DNA of 64,000 nt from Sedimentibacter saalensis (GTDB lineage Bacteria > Bacillota > Clostridia > Tissierellales > Sedimentibacteraceae): NCBI RefSeq assembly GCF_007830175.1, contig NZ_VLKH01000013.1, forward strand, positions 1 through 64,000. Reading direction: 5' to 3'. This document shows, piece after piece, positions 54,131 through 64,000 of the stretch. The notes under the pieces are model-generated. The model did not search any database, was not told the DNA's origin, and saw nothing but the letters and a program-made list of their open reading frames with translations. Made by a program: the position numbers and the translations under genes. How positions within the stretch are numbered: the first letter of the stretch is position 1; each line of letters opens with the position of its first letter.

Positions 54131-55474
54131 TTAGTCGGGTATATCGGAATTGTCAGCCATAACTGTCTTGCCGTACGCTTCAAAAGATTCAGCATATTTT
54201 TTATATCCAAAATTCAGGCCGAAATAAATGCCATATAAAATATTGATTTTCCATAAATTTTTTATGTCTATTCGCTTTATTATGTTCTTAACTGAATAAG
54301 CATCCTTCCATGCTAATTTGATTCCTTCTTCAAGTTCATTTACAGTCATATTTTTTGGTCTGTAAACAACATGCTCCACATCGTACATGGACCAGTCCGT
54401 TTCAATTATTCTTTGTTCTCTTTCAAGCTGCCTGTAGTAATCTGTTCCAGGAAATGGAGTAATAACGGAAAACCTTGGCAAATCTATTTTTGCTTCCAGG
54501 CACAAATTTACAGTTCTTAAAAATACGTCTATTTCATCATCGTCGCTTCCAAAGGCAAAGCATCCCATTACCATTATGCCGTGAGAGTGCAATTTATCCA
54601 TGAGAAGCTGGTATTCATAAACTTTGTTGACGCCTTTTCTCATGCTTTTCTGGGTTTCCTGATTTACAGATTCAAATCCTATGAGGAGTCCCTTGCAGCC
54701 GCTTTTTTCAAACAGCTCAATGAGTTCATGGTCAGCTCCTATTGCTGAAGTTGTCAGACCGAACCACCACTTTTTAAGGGGTATCATTTCCCTGAAAAGT
54801 TCCTTTGCAAAAGAAGTGTCTGCTATTAAATTAACATCCGGAAAAACAACAATCCTGCCCTTGAGAGTTTTTATTTCATCTATGATATTTTGTACTGTCC
54901 TCTTGTAGAGCTTACTTCCAAAAGCCTTAGGATAGGCGCAGAATGTGCAGTTTAAGTTGCATCCACGTATTGCCTCTACAGTGTTGAGTGTAATGTACTT
55001 ATCTTCTTTTAAAAGGTCTTTGCGGGGTAGAGGACGGTTTTCAACAGTGGTGTTTTCTCCTTGAAAATACAGTCTCTGCATGCAATCATCCCGGAAATCT
55101 TTTAATGCTCTCGGAAAATTGTTTTCTCCCAGTCCCACAACAACTGAATCAGCATGCTCCATTGCTTCATAGGGTTTAAGTGAAGGATGAACTCCCCCCA
55201 AAATTACCTTTATGCCTCTTTTTCTGAAATAATCGGCATACCTGTAGCACCTTGAAGCAGTTCCTGTAATGCAGGTAATTCCCACAATATCAGCATCAAT
55301 ATCAAGAGGGATTTTTTCAGCTGTTTCATCATATATTTTTACATCAGCACCCAGTTCTTCAGGAACAAGTGCTGCAAGTAGAGCCAGGGTTATGGGCGCA
55401 TAGTGAAGATTTTTATGAAACATGCCGTTGTAGCGGTGCATTGCACCAGCTGGAGCTAACAGTGCTATTTTCAT
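54131..55474 (-). CDS. B12-type radical SAM protein, cluster paralogue 4
   Basis: A 447-residue protein, the most divergent of the four: VILGGVHPSLKPYEA, motif GCNLNCTFC (Cys172, Cys176, Cys179) followed by AYPKAFGSKLYKRT. It has FPDVNLIADTSFAKELF where the others read FFVDDNIxxxxxxA. First of the four to be translated, 18 bp after the permease gene. Divergence suggests a different step or substrate. Confidence 0.85.
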   Translation of the reverse strand: MKIALLAPAGAMHRYNGMFHKNLHYAPITLALLAALVPEELGADVKIYDETAEKIPLDIDADIVGITCITGTASRCYRYADYFRKRGIKVILGGVHPSLKPYEAMEHADSVVVGLGENNFPRALKDFRDDCMQRLYFQGENTTVENRPLPRKDLLKEDKYITLNTVEAIRGCNLNCTFCAYPKAFGSKLYKRTVQNIIDEIKTLKGRIVVFPDVNLIADTSFAKELFREMIPLKKWWFGLTTSAIGADHELIELFEKSGCKGLLIGFESVNQETQKSMRKGVNKVYEYQLLMDKLHSHGIMVMGCFAFGSDDDEIDVFLRTVNLCLEAKIDLPRFSVITPFPGTDYYRQLEREQRIIETDWSMYDVEHVVYRPKNMTVNELEEGIKLAWKDAYSVKNIIKRIDIKNLWKINILYGIYFGLNFGYKKYAESFEAYGKTVMADNSDIPD

Positions 55475-55492
55475 TTTATCCTTCCTTTGATT

Positions 55493-56632
55493 TTAGTTTA
55501 TAAACGAAGAAGCTGCCATTAATATATATGATGCCAACACTATGCTCAGCAATATCTTGTTTTTTCCCAGATTTCCAAGCATAAGATTTCCATTTGAATG
55601 TTCTGTGGCTTTTATGTAACCGGGTATGACAAGCAGTGACGTTATGACTGCTACTATGCCCCCAACCACCTGAATCATTGCTATGAAACTTATGGGAAGA
55701 AACAGTGCCGTCAAAAGAGAAGGAACCGTGGCCCCCATGAAGGCAGTCTTTCTTTTCACTTTAATTTCAGTGCATATTATGTCAATCTGAGCCAGGGCTA
55801 TGGACAAATATGAAGTGAACATTGCCAAAGCAACAAACAAAGCACACACTACATTTGTCATATTTCCTAAGGAGCTGCTAAGCCCTATGGTGGCAACCTG
55901 AGTTACAGTATCTGAAGCTTTTATTGCAGAAAATGTAAAAAAGAGAGTTATGGCTGCATTAATTGCAATCCCTGCTATTATTGCAGTCTTTAACTTGTTT
56001 TTATTTTCAATGTTGTTTGCAGCCTGAGGAATGGAAAACAATGCAGAAAATGAAAACATCACCAGACCATACAATGCAAGTGCTCCCCTATAGCTTCCAA
56101 ATGTAAGTTCTATATTCCTTACAGGATGGTCTAATGACTTGACAGTCAAAAACATTACCACACCACCAATTATAATCATGGAATACTTTTCACTGACACC
56201 TATTATTTTTATTCCTGCAACAACTATTAAAGAACTGATGCCGTAAAATATTATTTTTGAAACGGACGGAGCTATACCAAAAGTTTCAGTAAAAACTTCA
56301 GCAGCAACCAAAATGTATATTGCAAGATTAAATAGAAGCACCACTGCAAGCACTGCAAAAAACAAAGACGAATACAAATTTTCATTTTTTCCCTTAAACA
56401 AGTGCTCTTTAAAAATTCCCATGAGCTGCGTAGAATTTTTAGAGTTCAAAACAAGATCTGCAACAAGCAGATGCATGAGTGCACTTGCAACAAATGCAGC
56501 AGCAACAGCTGTAATAATTCCAAACAGGCCTGTCCTTGAAGCAGCGTAGGGAATGGCAAGAATTCCGGTTCCAAGACCGCTTCCTGCAATGAGCATTGCT
56601 GCTTCCCACGCAGATATTTTTTTACTCTTCAT
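55493..56632 (-). CDS. Aromatic amino acid permease (HAAAP family, Mtr/TnaB/TyrP-like)
   Basis: A 379-residue transporter with 11 predicted spans. N-terminal signature LIAGSGLGTGILAIPYAASRTG is typical of tryptophan/tyrosine permeases. The start is the ATG followed by KSKKISAWEA, after AGGAG; a longer reading adds a non-helical stretch. First gene of the cluster, so the pathway probably takes in an aromatic amino acid or a relative, an inference from position. Confidence 0.82.
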   Translation of the reverse strand: MKSKKISAWEAAMLIAGSGLGTGILAIPYAASRTGLFGIITAVAAAFVASALMHLLVADLVLNSKNSTQLMGIFKEHLFKGKNENLYSSLFFAVLAVVLLFNLAIYILVAAEVFTETFGIAPSVSKIIFYGISSLIVVAGIKIIGVSEKYSMIIIGGVVMFLTVKSLDHPVRNIELTFGSYRGALALYGLVMFSFSALFSIPQAANNIENKNKLKTAIIAGIAINAAITLFFTFSAIKASDTVTQVATIGLSSSLGNMTNVVCALFVALAMFTSYLSIALAQIDIICTEIKVKRKTAFMGATVPSLLTALFLPISFIAMIQVVGGIVAVITSLLVIPGYIKATEHSNGNLMLGNLGKNKILLSIVLASYILMAASSFIN

Positions 56633-56757
56633 AAGTTCTCCTAAACACAATGTTAACGTTATTTTACCCAATAAGAGTATGTTGAAACAAGCTTTATAAA
56701 CATGAATTTCAAATTTCTATAACATAAAGGTAAATAATTTGTCGGAATTTGCGCATA

Positions 56758-56789
56758 CTAAAATCCCGCAGGTATGCACCTGCGGGATT
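56758..56789 (-). terminator. Terminator of the alpha ribosomal operon
   Basis: AATCCCGCAGGT-GCAT-ACCTGCGGGATT, followed on the minus strand by TTAG. Strong GC stem just after rplQ; it separates the ribosomal operon from the radical SAM cluster. Confidence 0.8.
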
Positions 56790-56813
56790 AAGTCAACTAT
56801 ATTGCTAATTGAA

Positions 56814-57155
56814 TTATACTAATTCAATTATTGCCATTTCTGCTCCATCGCCTCTGCGTGGTCCCAATTTTAGAATTCTAGTGTATCCACCGTTTCTATC
56901 CTTGTATTTAGGAGCAACTTCTTCAAATAGCTTACTTACTGCATTTTTATCATATAAATAAGCTGCTGCTTGACGTCTTGCATGTAGATCTCCTCTTTTA
57001 CCAAGAGTAATAGTTCTTTCTGCAACTCTTCTTAATTCTTTGGCTCTAGTTACTGTTGTAACCATTCTGCCATTGTTAATTAAGTCAGCAGTCATGTTTC
57101 TTAACATTGCTACTCTGTGGTCAGACTTGATACCAAGCTTTCTGTGACTACCCAT
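56814..57155 (-). CDS. rplQ: Ribosomal protein L17
   Basis: A 113-residue L17: [18 protein letters not shown] and the C-terminal [17 protein letters not shown]. Last gene of the alpha operon, 20 bp after rpoA. Confidence 0.98.
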   Translation of the reverse strand: MGSHRKLGIKSDHRVAMLRNMTADLINNGRMVTTVTRAKELRRVAERTITLGKRGDLHARRQAAAYLYDKNAVSKLFEEVAPKYKDRNGGYTRILKLGPRRGDGAEMAIIELV

Positions 57156-57175
57156 GCTTAGTCCTCCTTTTACTG

Positions 57176-58123
57176 CTAATTATCATTTTTCCTTAAAGAT
57201 AAACCCAACTCTTCAAGTTTCTTCGCTACTTCATCCAAAGATTTCTTTCCGAGGTTTCTAACTTTCATCATGTCATCTTCTGACTTGTATGTAAGTTCCT
57301 CTACAGTATTGATTCCTGCTCTCTTCAGACAGTTGTAGGATCTTACTGATAAATCAAGTTCCTCTATTGTCATTTCCAAAACTTTTTCTTTTTCATCTTC
57401 TTCTTTTTCAATCATTATTTCAACATCGTTAATATGTTCTGTCAATGATATGAACAAGTTGAGATGTTCGTTCAATATTTTTGCTCCTAAAGAAACTGCT
57501 TCTTCAGGTTCAATTGTTCCGTTAGTCCAAATCTCGATTGTCAATTTGTCAAAATCTGTTCTGTTTCCAACTCTGGTGTCTTCCACTGAGAAGTTTACTT
57601 TTTTAACAGGAGTGTAGATTGAATCAATTGGGATAACGCCGATTGACTGGCTATCCTTCTTGTTTCTTTCAGCTATTACATATCCTCTTCCTTGTTCCAT
57701 TTCCATCTCAATAATGAGTTCGGAACCTTCTTCAAGAGTTGCAATATGCAAATCTTCGTTGATTATATCAACGTCGCCTCCTGTTATAATATCTGCTGCT
57801 GTAACCTCTTTAGGGCCCTTTGCGTCTATTAAAAGCTGCACAGGTCCGGGCACGTTCATTTTCGCAGCCAGATTCTTAATATTAAGAATTATCTCTGTTA
57901 CATCTTCTCTTACTCCAGGTATTGTAGAAAATTCATGCAATACACCTTGGATGTTGATAGATGTAACAGCAGCTCCTGGTAACGATGAAAGTAGTATTCT
58001 TCTGAGTGAATTTCCAAGTGTTGTTCCGTAACCTCTTTCAAGTGGTTCAACAACTATCTTCCCATATGAGTTATCATCATTCTTTTCAATTAACGTAATA
58101 TTAGGTTTTTCTATTTCTATCAT
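57176..58123 (-). CDS. rpoA: RNA polymerase alpha subunit
   Basis: A 315-residue alpha subunit. The NTD (about 1-228) holds the dimer/assembly region ([25 protein letters not shown]). A linker with an acidic EEDEKEK stretch follows, then the CTD with helix-hairpin-helix [14 protein letters not shown] and [12 protein letters not shown]. Length is normal. Confidence 0.98.
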   Translation of the reverse strand: MIEIEKPNITLIEKNDDNSYGKIVVEPLERGYGTTLGNSLRRILLSSLPGAAVTSINIQGVLHEFSTIPGVREDVTEIILNIKNLAAKMNVPGPVQLLIDAKGPKEVTAADIITGGDVDIINEDLHIATLEEGSELIIEMEMEQGRGYVIAERNKKDSQSIGVIPIDSIYTPVKKVNFSVEDTRVGNRTDFDKLTIEIWTNGTIEPEEAVSLGAKILNEHLNLFISLTEHINDVEIMIEKEEDEKEKVLEMTIEELDLSVRSYNCLKRAGINTVEELTYKSEDDMMKVRNLGKKSLDEVAKKLEELGLSLRKNDN

Positions 58124-58176
58124 CCCAACCCTCCTTAGATGTGATGTATGTCGAGGGTAATAATTCTTAATTCTTA

Positions 58177-58800
58177 CTACTTAGAGTACAACTCGACAAT
58201 CAGATGCTCTTCTATTGGTATTTCAATATCTTCTTTCGCAGGTTCAGCTATTATTCTGCCTGTGAAGTTTTCAGGTTCAACTTGCAGCCATTGTGGTGCA
58301 GTCTTCTTGTGATTTTCAACTAAAGCTTTGAACTTATCAGAGCTTTGGCTCTTTTCCTTAACCTTTATTACATCGCCAACTGAAAGAGTCATTGATGGAA
58401 TATCAGCCTTCTTACCGTTTACTGTAAAATGACCGTGAACTACCAATTGTCTTGCTTCTGGTCTTGAACTTGCAAAGCCTAATCTGTATATTACATTGTC
58501 AAATCTAAGCTCCATCAATTTCAATAAGTTATCACCAGTTTTTCCAGACATTTTATCTGCAACTTTAAAAGCTTCAGCAAATTGTCCTTCCAAAACTCCG
58601 TAATACTTTCTAACTTTTTGTTTTTCTCTCAACTGAATACCGTAGTTAGTCAGTTTCTTGTTGTTTTGACCGTGCTGTCCAGGAGCATAGTTTCTTCTTC
58701 CTATAGAACACTTGTCAGTGTAACATCTGTCACCTTTTAAATATAACTTTAATCCTTCTCTTCTGCATATTCTGCAAACAGGTCCAGTATATCTTGCCAT
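58177..58800 (-). CDS. rpsD: Ribosomal protein S4, zinc-binding form
   Basis: A 207-residue S4 with the C+ zinc knuckle CRICRREG...CYTDKC in the first 32 residues and the S4 domain [22 protein letters not shown] (in pieces). The 53 bp to rpoA contains AT-rich TTCTTAATTCTTA arms. Confidence 0.97.
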   Translation of the reverse strand: MARYTGPVCRICRREGLKLYLKGDRCYTDKCSIGRRNYAPGQHGQNNKKLTNYGIQLREKQKVRKYYGVLEGQFAEAFKVADKMSGKTGDNLLKLMELRFDNVIYRLGFASSRPEARQLVVHGHFTVNGKKADIPSMTLSVGDVIKVKEKSQSSDKFKALVENHKKTAPQWLQVEPENFTGRIIAEPAKEDIEIPIEEHLIVELYSK

Positions 58801-58819
58801 CTTTTCACCTCGTTTCTAA

Positions 58820-59218
58820 TTATACTCTTCTACGTTTTGGTGGTCTGCAACCATTATGTGGTATTGGAGTAACGTCTTTTATTAAATTAACTTCCAGTCC
58901 AGCTGCCTGCAAAGATCTTATTGCTGCTTCTCTGCCTGAGCCCGGTCCTTTAACGTACACTTCTACTGTCTTCAAACCATGTTCCATAGCTCTTTTTGCT
59001 GCTTCTTCTGCAACCATGCTAGCTGCATATGGAGTAGATTTTCTTGAACCCTTGAATCCCAATTGTCCTGAACTAGCCCAAGAAAGTGCGTTTCCCTGCA
59101 AGTCAGTAAGAGTTACAAGTGTATTGTTAAAAGTTGACTTAATATGTGCCTGGCCTTTTTCAATATTTTTACGTTCTCTTTTTCTTACTCTTGTTTTTTG
59201 TTGTTTTTTAGCTGCCAC
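58820..59218 (-). CDS. rpsK: Ribosomal protein S11
   Basis: A 132-residue S11: [35 protein letters not shown] and the C-terminal [13 protein letters not shown]. Confidence 0.98.
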   Translation of the reverse strand: MAAKKQQKTRVRKRERKNIEKGQAHIKSTFNNTLVTLTDLQGNALSWASSGQLGFKGSRKSTPYAASMVAEEAAKRAMEHGLKTVEVYVKGPGSGREAAIRSLQAAGLEVNLIKDVTPIPHNGCRPPKRRRV

Positions 59219-59232
59219 TTAAGTCCCTCCTT

Positions 59233-59601
59233 TTATTTTTTAGATTTTTTCCCTGAAACTCTCTTAGGACCTTTTCTAGTTCTAGCATTGTTCTTAGTGT
59301 TTTGTCCTCTGACAGGCAATCCTTTTTTATGTCTTAAGCCTCTGTAGCAGTTGATTTCTTTTAATCTCTTAATATTCAACGCTATTTCTCTTCTCAAGTC
59401 ACCTTCAACAGGATGCTTATCTATTTCAGTTCTTAACTGTTGTATTTCATCTTCAGTCAGGTCTTTAACTCTTGTGTCAGGGTTAATACCTGTGTCTTTT
59501 AATATCTGGTTTGAAGTCTTTCTGCCTATACCATAGATATATGTCAGACCGATTTCAACTCTTTTTTCTCTTGGTAAATCCACACCAGCGATTCTGGCCA
59601 T
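59233..59601 (-). CDS. rpsM: Ribosomal protein S13
   Basis: A 122-residue S13: [23 protein letters not shown] (in pieces) and the conserved [18 protein letters not shown] tail. Confidence 0.98.
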   Translation of the reverse strand: MARIAGVDLPREKRVEIGLTYIYGIGRKTSNQILKDTGINPDTRVKDLTEDEIQQLRTEIDKHPVEGDLRREIALNIKRLKEINCYRGLRHKKGLPVRGQNTKNNARTRKGPKRVSGKKSKK

Positions 59602-59653
59602 TAAGCTTACACCTCCTACCTCAGTAGCACTTAATCTTCTATTTTATATCTGT

Positions 59654-59779
<126 letters not shown>

Positions 59780-59998
59780 TTACTTTTTCCTCCAGGTTAT
59801 TCTTCCTCTTGTCAAATCATATGGTGATAATTCAACAGCTACAGTATCTCCCGGAAGAATCCTGATATAGTTCATCCTCAGTTTTCCAGAAATATGCGCT
59901 AAAATCTGGTGTCCGTTCTGAAGCTCAACTATGAACATTGCATTAGGAAGTGCTTCCAGGACTTTTCCTTCGACTTCTATAACATCTTTCTTGGACAT
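59780..59998 (-). CDS. infA: Translation initiation factor IF-1
   Basis: A 72-residue OB-fold protein: [21 protein letters not shown] and the C-terminal [15 protein letters not shown]. Standard length and position. Confidence 0.98.
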   Translation of the reverse strand: MSKKDVIEVEGKVLEALPNAMFIVELQNGHQILAHISGKLRMNYIRILPGDTVAVELSPYDLTRGRITWRKK

Positions 59999-60001
59999 TG
60001 A

Positions 60002-60304
60002 TCACTCAACCTCCATTTCTACAGATACATTTTTTGTGAATGGCTCTAAGAGCTTTCTCACATATGCATCATCGAGATTTTCGTTACATTGTAACTTGAA
60101 TGCAAATTCTGTCAATACTGTATTATAAATCATTAAATGTTTAATTTTTTTCTTCTTAGGAGAATCTAGCTTTCTGAGATCTCCGTCACATACCAACACA
60201 TTTTGTTCATCCGCAACGCTGCATACAATAAATATTCTTCCTTTATCTCTGCCTGCCTTGGATTTCACTATTTGACCAATTTTTATATCTGTTGTAAATT
60301 CCAA
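60002..60304 (-). CDS. KOW domain RNA-binding protein
   Basis: A 100-residue protein with a KOW-like motif near the start (IKIGQIVKSKAGRDKGRIFIV), as in L14e/L19e-type proteins. It is commonly found between map and infA in Clostridia, function not established; it probably binds rRNA or the ribosome. Ends 3 bp before infA. Confidence 0.85.
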   Translation of the reverse strand: MEFTTDIKIGQIVKSKAGRDKGRIFIVCSVADEQNVLVCDGDLRKLDSPKKKKIKHLMIYNTVLTEFAFKLQCNENLDDAYVRKLLEPFTKNVSVEMEVE

Positions 60305-60314
60305 TAAATCACCC

Positions 60315-61061
60315 CTATAATACGGTTAACAGCTCTGGTTCGCCGTCTGTAATAGCAACAGTATGTTCATAGTGAGCTGACGGTTTGCCGTCTGTGGTCA
60401 CCACAGTCCAGTTGTTGTCAAGGACTTTCACGTTGTATGTTCCTGCGTTTATCATAGGCTCTATAGCAAGGACCATTCCAACTTGCAGCCGCGGCCCTTT
60501 ACCAGGTCTTCCGAAGTTAGGTATTTGCGGTGATTCATGCATATCCTTCCCAACTCCGTGCCCAACGTAATCTCTTACAACCGAGAACCCTTGACTTTCT
60601 GCATACTGCTGTACTGCATGCGATATGTCTGAGAGTCTGTAAGACGTCTTTGCATACTTTATTCCTTCATAGAAGCTTTGTCGAGTAGCTTCGACTAAAC
60701 GTCTCTTCTCGTCGTCAACTTCTCCCACGAGGAATGTTTTTGCGCTGTCTCCCACATATCCTTCAAAAGTAGCACCTATATCAATGCTGACAATATCGCC
60801 TTCAATAAGTTTTCTGCTGCTGGGGAATCCATGAACAACTTCTTCATTTACTGAAGCGCATATTGAATATGGAAATCCTCCGTAACCTTTGAATGTAGGT
60901 ATCGCATTTTGAGATCTTAAGAAATCTTCAACCATCTGATCAATTTCTTTAGTAGTAACTCCGGGTTTAATGTACTTTCTCACAAGTTCATGAGACTGTG
61001 CCACCAAACGTCCGGCTTTTCTCATAATTTCTATTTCTCTTCTTGTTTTGAGGATAATCAT
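60315..61061 (-). CDS. map: Methionine aminopeptidase, type I
   Basis: A 248-residue dinuclear metal enzyme removing initiator Met. Metal/active-site motifs: [36 protein letters not shown], and EP in [10 protein letters not shown]. Confidence 0.97.
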   Translation of the reverse strand: MIILKTRREIEIMRKAGRLVAQSHELVRKYIKPGVTTKEIDQMVEDFLRSQNAIPTFKGYGGFPYSICASVNEEVVHGFPSSRKLIEGDIVSIDIGATFEGYVGDSAKTFLVGEVDDEKRRLVEATRQSFYEGIKYAKTSYRLSDISHAVQQYAESQGFSVVRDYVGHGVGKDMHESPQIPNFGRPGKGPRLQVGMVLAIEPMINAGTYNVKVLDNNWTVVTTDGKPSAHYEHTVAITDGEPELLTVL

Positions 61062-61062
61062 A

Positions 61063-61710
61063 CTATTTATTCCTCAATTTTGCAACAATGTTTTTGCCAA
61101 CCTCAGCTATAGGTTTTTCTCCGTCTATGTTAACTATTATACCTTTATTGGTGTAATACTCTATAAGCGGTTCAGTCTGCTCCTGGTAAACATTAATTCT
61201 TTTGGTAACAGTCTCTTCAGTATCATCCTTGCGCTGAAGAAGTTCGCCTTTACAATTGTCACAAACACCTTCCACTGCTGGTCTGTTGAAAGTCATATGG
61301 TATGTCTGACCGCAGTCTTTACACACTCTTCTTCCAACAGCTCTTTCAATGAGAAGTTCTTTTCTTACTTCTATATTAACTACATAATCAAGACTCTGAT
61401 TCATGTCCTTTAAAGCTTCTTCTAAAGCATCTGCCTGGAAAATTGTTCTTGGAAATCCGTCTAACAGAAATCCATTTTTGCAATCTTCATCAAGCAATCT
61501 GTCCTTGACAAGTTCCACTGTCAGTTCATCCGGAACAAGTAAACCCTGATCCATATATTCTTTAGCTTTTTTGCCCAGAACAGTTCCTTCTTTAATATTT
61601 TTTCTGAATATATCACCTGTGGATATATGTGGTATTGAAAATTCCTTTACTATGGTGTCTGCCTGAGTTCCTTTTCCGGCTCCGGGAGGCCCCAATAAAA
61701 TTGCTCTCAT
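61063..61710 (-). CDS. adk: Adenylate kinase, zinc-lid form
   Basis: A 215-residue enzyme with P-loop [19 protein letters not shown] and a LID carrying four Cys (CKDCGQTYH...CDNCKGEL), the Gram-positive zinc version. It keeps ATP, ADP and AMP in balance. PPDK in this window makes AMP, which adk would recycle. Confidence 0.97.
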   Translation of the reverse strand: MRAILLGPPGAGKGTQADTIVKEFSIPHISTGDIFRKNIKEGTVLGKKAKEYMDQGLLVPDELTVELVKDRLLDEDCKNGFLLDGFPRTIFQADALEEALKDMNQSLDYVVNIEVRKELLIERAVGRRVCKDCGQTYHMTFNRPAVEGVCDNCKGELLQRKDDTEETVTKRINVYQEQTEPLIEYYTNKGIIVNIDGEKPIAEVGKNIVAKLRNK

Positions 61711-61725
61711 TTTCCTTACCTCTCT

Positions 61726-62994
61726 TTACTTCAAAAATCCTTTGTAGTGTCTCATCAACATCTGTGCTTCAACTTGCTTCATTGTTTCAAGAGCTACACC
61801 GGTTACAATCAACAGTGACGTTCCGCCAAAGTTAATGTTTAAATCTGTAAATGAAAATATTAAAGTTGGTATTGTCGCTATTATTGCAAGTGATATTGCA
61901 CCTGCTATTGTTATTCTGTTTAAAACTTTGTTTAAATACTCTGCAGTTGGTCTGCCTGGTCTGATTCCAGGTATAAATCCTCCATTTTCTTTAAGGGTAT
62001 TTGAATATTCAAATGGATTGAACTGTACCGCTGTATAGAAATATGTGAAGAATATTATCAATAATATATTTAAGATTGTATAAACATATATTCCTGGACT
62101 TTGAGCTGTTGAGAAATACTTTTGTACTCCCTCTGCCATGCTTGGGAAGAAGAATGCCAATGTCTGTGGTATTGCTAAGAGTGTTGAAGCAAATATTACC
62201 GGCATAACTCCTGCCATTAACACTTTCATAGGAATGTGTGTGCTTTGTCCGCCATACATCTTTCTTCCTACAACTCTTTTTGCATACTGAACCGGTATCT
62301 TTCTTTCACCTTGCTGGATAGCTATTACTCCAACAACTATGAAGAAAGCAAATATCAGGAATATTAAGATCTCTATTATATTTACCGCTCCGTTTTGAAC
62401 CTGGAAAATCATTGTTCCAAAGTCTCTAGGATAGCGGGATACTATACCAATCATTATTATCAGTGATATACCGTTGCCAATACCTTTGTCTGTAATTAAC
62501 TCTCCCAGCCACATCAAGAATGCTGTTCCTGCTGTAAGTACTATTACTACTGAAACTATTGATAAGAAGCTTTTGTCAATGATTGCTGAATTAAAGAATC
62601 CAACGCTGTATGCTGTAGCTTGTATCAATGCCAATATAACAGTTACATATCTGGTCCATTGAGCCATTTTTTTCTTTCCGTCTTCTGCTTTGAAAAATTG
62701 TTCAATTGATGGAATTGCAATTGCCAGCAACTGAAGAATTATAGAAGACGTAATGTATGGATAAATATTTAATGCAAATATTGTAAAATCTTTGAAAGCA
62801 CCGCCGGACATCATATCAAAGAAATCCAGCAGACCTCCTGCTGTGCCTGAAAACATGTTTTGAACAACTGCTTTATCTATTCCTGGAACAGGTATTACAG
62901 CGCCTAATCTGTACACTACTAACATTAAAAAAGTAAAAATCATTCTTTTTCTTAAATCAGGTATTTTCCATGCATTTTTTAAAGTTTCAAACAA
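61726..62994 (-). CDS. secY: Protein translocase subunit SecY
   Basis: A 422-residue membrane channel with ten spans: PGIDKAVVQNMFSGTAGGLLDFFDMMSGG early, the cytoplasmic loop with KMYGGQSTHIPMKV, and a C-terminal loop with PGRPTAEYLNKVLNRIT. Lies in the standard spc-operon position between rplO and adk. Confidence 0.98.
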   Translation of the reverse strand: MFETLKNAWKIPDLRKRMIFTFLMLVVYRLGAVIPVPGIDKAVVQNMFSGTAGGLLDFFDMMSGGAFKDFTIFALNIYPYITSSIILQLLAIAIPSIEQFFKAEDGKKKMAQWTRYVTVILALIQATAYSVGFFNSAIIDKSFLSIVSVVIVLTAGTAFLMWLGELITDKGIGNGISLIIMIGIVSRYPRDFGTMIFQVQNGAVNIIEILIFLIFAFFIVVGVIAIQQGERKIPVQYAKRVVGRKMYGGQSTHIPMKVLMAGVMPVIFASTLLAIPQTLAFFFPSMAEGVQKYFSTAQSPGIYVYTILNILLIIFFTYFYTAVQFNPFEYSNTLKENGGFIPGIRPGRPTAEYLNKVLNRITIAGAISLAIIATIPTLIFSFTDLNINFGGTSLLIVTGVALETMKQVEAQMLMRHYKGFLK

Positions 62995-62995
62995 C

Positions 62996-63436
62996 TTAAA
63001 TCACCTCAGCTTTTCCGCCGGCAGCTTCGATTTTTTCTACCGCTGATTTGCTGAATTTATGAGCTTTAACTGTAAGCTTCTTAGCAAGTTCACCGTTTCC
63101 CAGTATCTTAATACCATCAAGTTGTTTTTTAACAATACCCTCTGACTTAAGAACTTCTGGAGTAACCTCTGCTCCATCTTCGAATTGGTTTAACACTTCA
63201 ACATTTATCTCAGCAAACACTGTTCCAAAGACATTAGTAAATCCTCTCTTTGGCAGTCTCCTGTAAAGAGGCATCTGTCCGCCTTCAAATCCTGGTCTTA
63301 CTCCGCCGCCAGAACGTGATTTTTGTCCATTCATACCTCTGCCGGCTGTCTTACCCTGTCCTGTAGCTGTACCTCTTCCTAATCTTTTTCTGTTTTTTGA
63401 ACTACCAGGACTAGGTTTTAATTCATGAAGTTTCAT
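62996..63436 (-). CDS. rplO: Ribosomal protein L15
   Basis: A 146-residue L15: [21 protein letters not shown] and the glycine-rich [23 protein letters not shown], in pieces. The start is the ATG after AAGGAGGTGTTAAAG; 1 bp before secY. Confidence 0.98.
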   Translation of the reverse strand: MKLHELKPSPGSSKNRKRLGRGTATGQGKTAGRGMNGQKSRSGGGVRPGFEGGQMPLYRRLPKRGFTNVFGTVFAEINVEVLNQFEDGAEVTPEVLKSEGIVKKQLDGIKILGNGELAKKLTVKAHKFSKSAVEKIEAAGGKAEVI

Positions 63437-63457
63437 CTTTAACACCTCCTTATAGTC

Positions 63458-63634
63458 TTATTCAATAACCTCTACCATAAAGTCGACTTTTTTAATCATT
63501 CCTCTGATTTGAGGAGTATCTTCTTTTTCAACTATCTGGCCTATTTTTCTCAAACCTAAAGCTTTAATGTTTTTAACCTGGTTAGGTGTTCTACCGATCT
63601 TGCTTTTTGTTTGTTTAATTTTTATCGTTGCCAT
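63458..63634 (-). CDS. rpmD: Ribosomal protein L30
   Basis: A 58-residue L30: [35 protein letters not shown] and [13 protein letters not shown]. It lies between rplO and rpsE, as usual; short and easily missed. The RBS is AGAGGTGA. Confidence 0.96.
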   Translation of the reverse strand: MATIKIKQTKSKIGRTPNQVKNIKALGLRKIGQIVEKEDTPQIRGMIKKVDFMVEVIE

Positions 63635-63645
63635 AATTTCACCTC

Positions 63646-64000
63646 TTAACCTAATATTTCTTCTACAGATTTACCTCTGATTTTTGCTACATCTTCAGGC
63701 TTCTTAAGAAGTTTTAAGGCTTCAATTGTTGCATTTACTACGTTTCTTGGGTTGCTTGATCCCAAAGACTTTGTTCTTATATCTCTTATTCCTGCAAGTT
63801 CTAATACTGCACGAACAGGACCGCCGGCTATGATTCCAGTACCTTCTTTGGCTGGTTTAACAAGAACTCTGCCTGCGCCATATCTGCCAATTATTTCATG
63901 TGGCACTGTTGTATCTTTCAGTGGCACTTCGATCATGTTCTTTTTAGCATCCTGGATTGCTTTTCTAATAGCATCTGGAATTTCAACAGCTTTTGCCATT
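63646..64000 (-). CDS. rpsE: Ribosomal protein S5, partial (3' part)
   Basis: The visible ~118 residues run from [19 protein letters not shown] to VEEILG and match the C-terminal two thirds of S5. Full S5 is ~165 residues and begins with an RNA-binding domain, so the gene runs past the right edge; the Met at the edge is internal. Confidence 0.95.
   Translation of the reverse strand, partial: MAKAVEIPDAIRKAIQDAKKNMIEVPLKDTTVPHEIIGRYGAGRVLVKPAKEGTGIIAGGPVRAVLELAGIRDIRTKSLGSSNPRNVVNATIEALKLLKKPEDVAKIRGKSVEEILG

Noticed and set aside
63646-63999. A complete short rpsE starting at the edge Met
   Set aside because: The Met is internal; S5 normally has ~50 more N-terminal residues, which lie beyond the window.

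Overview
The window is a chromosomal segment of a low-GC, Gram-positive-type anaerobe, most likely a member of the Clostridia (Bacillota). A Sedimentibacter/Tissierellales-like relative is possible, but this is judged from gene content only. Signs are AT-rich spacers, strong AGGAGG-type ribosome binding sites, an Nqr-type sodium pump, pyruvate phosphate dikinase, many B12/radical SAM proteins, ribosomal protein L27 with a cleavable N-terminus beside its protease Prp, and typical Firmicute gene order (mazEF, obg/yhbY, ecf-truA-rplM-rpsI, spc/alpha ribosomal operons). About 64 protein genes are supported, most on the minus strand. No tRNA, rRNA body, CRISPR array or intact transposase gene was seen.

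Layout. 1-560: three tandem strong minus-strand promoters, probably for an rRNA operon lying left of the window. 570-5012: TPR protein, DUF4080-type radical SAM protein, an unknown protein and a lytic transglycosylase. 5363-16222: argS, an acetyltransferase, an Lsa-like ABC-F protein with an attenuator leader, mutS2, a U32 hydroxylase/peptidase and an unusually long ZapA-like protein. 16467-20336: nqrBCDEF without nqrA. 20405-29939: peptidase C26, dxs, ppdK, folA-thyA, a HAD hydrolase and a divergent cis-prenyltransferase. 29999-37026: yhbY, obg, rpmA, prp, rplU, an RNase E/G and the DUF2344/radical SAM pair. 37256-43864: folC, mazEF, a lipoprotein, acpS, upp, a MATE exporter and a lipid kinase. 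44114-48969: queT behind a preQ1-I riboswitch, rpsI-rplM, truA and the ECF energizing module ecfT-ecfA2-ecfA1. 49099-56632: a six-gene cluster with four tandem B12-type radical SAM paralogues, an N-acetyltransferase-like protein and an aromatic amino acid permease. 56814-64000: the alpha and spc ribosomal operons, from rplQ to a partial rpsE.

The points of most interest are these. (1) The radical SAM cluster sits between rplQ and ecfA1, genes that are normally adjacent in Firmicutes, so it looks like an inserted operon of unknown function. (2) A sodium-pump-type Nqr operon lacks the quinone-binding NqrA. (3) A roughly 165 bp multi-hairpin element occurs twice; the two copies differ in stem sequence but keep base pairing, as expected of a structured RNA or mobile DNA. 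(4) A second, roughly 115 bp hairpin element occurs twice, once inserted inside a member of a third, REP-like repeat family. (5) Several REP copies sit inside terminator-like stem-loops. (6) The ABC-F resistance-type gene is preceded by a consensus promoter, a three-codon upstream ORF and a terminator-like hairpin. Everything rests on reading the sequence and on family knowledge; no database search was run.
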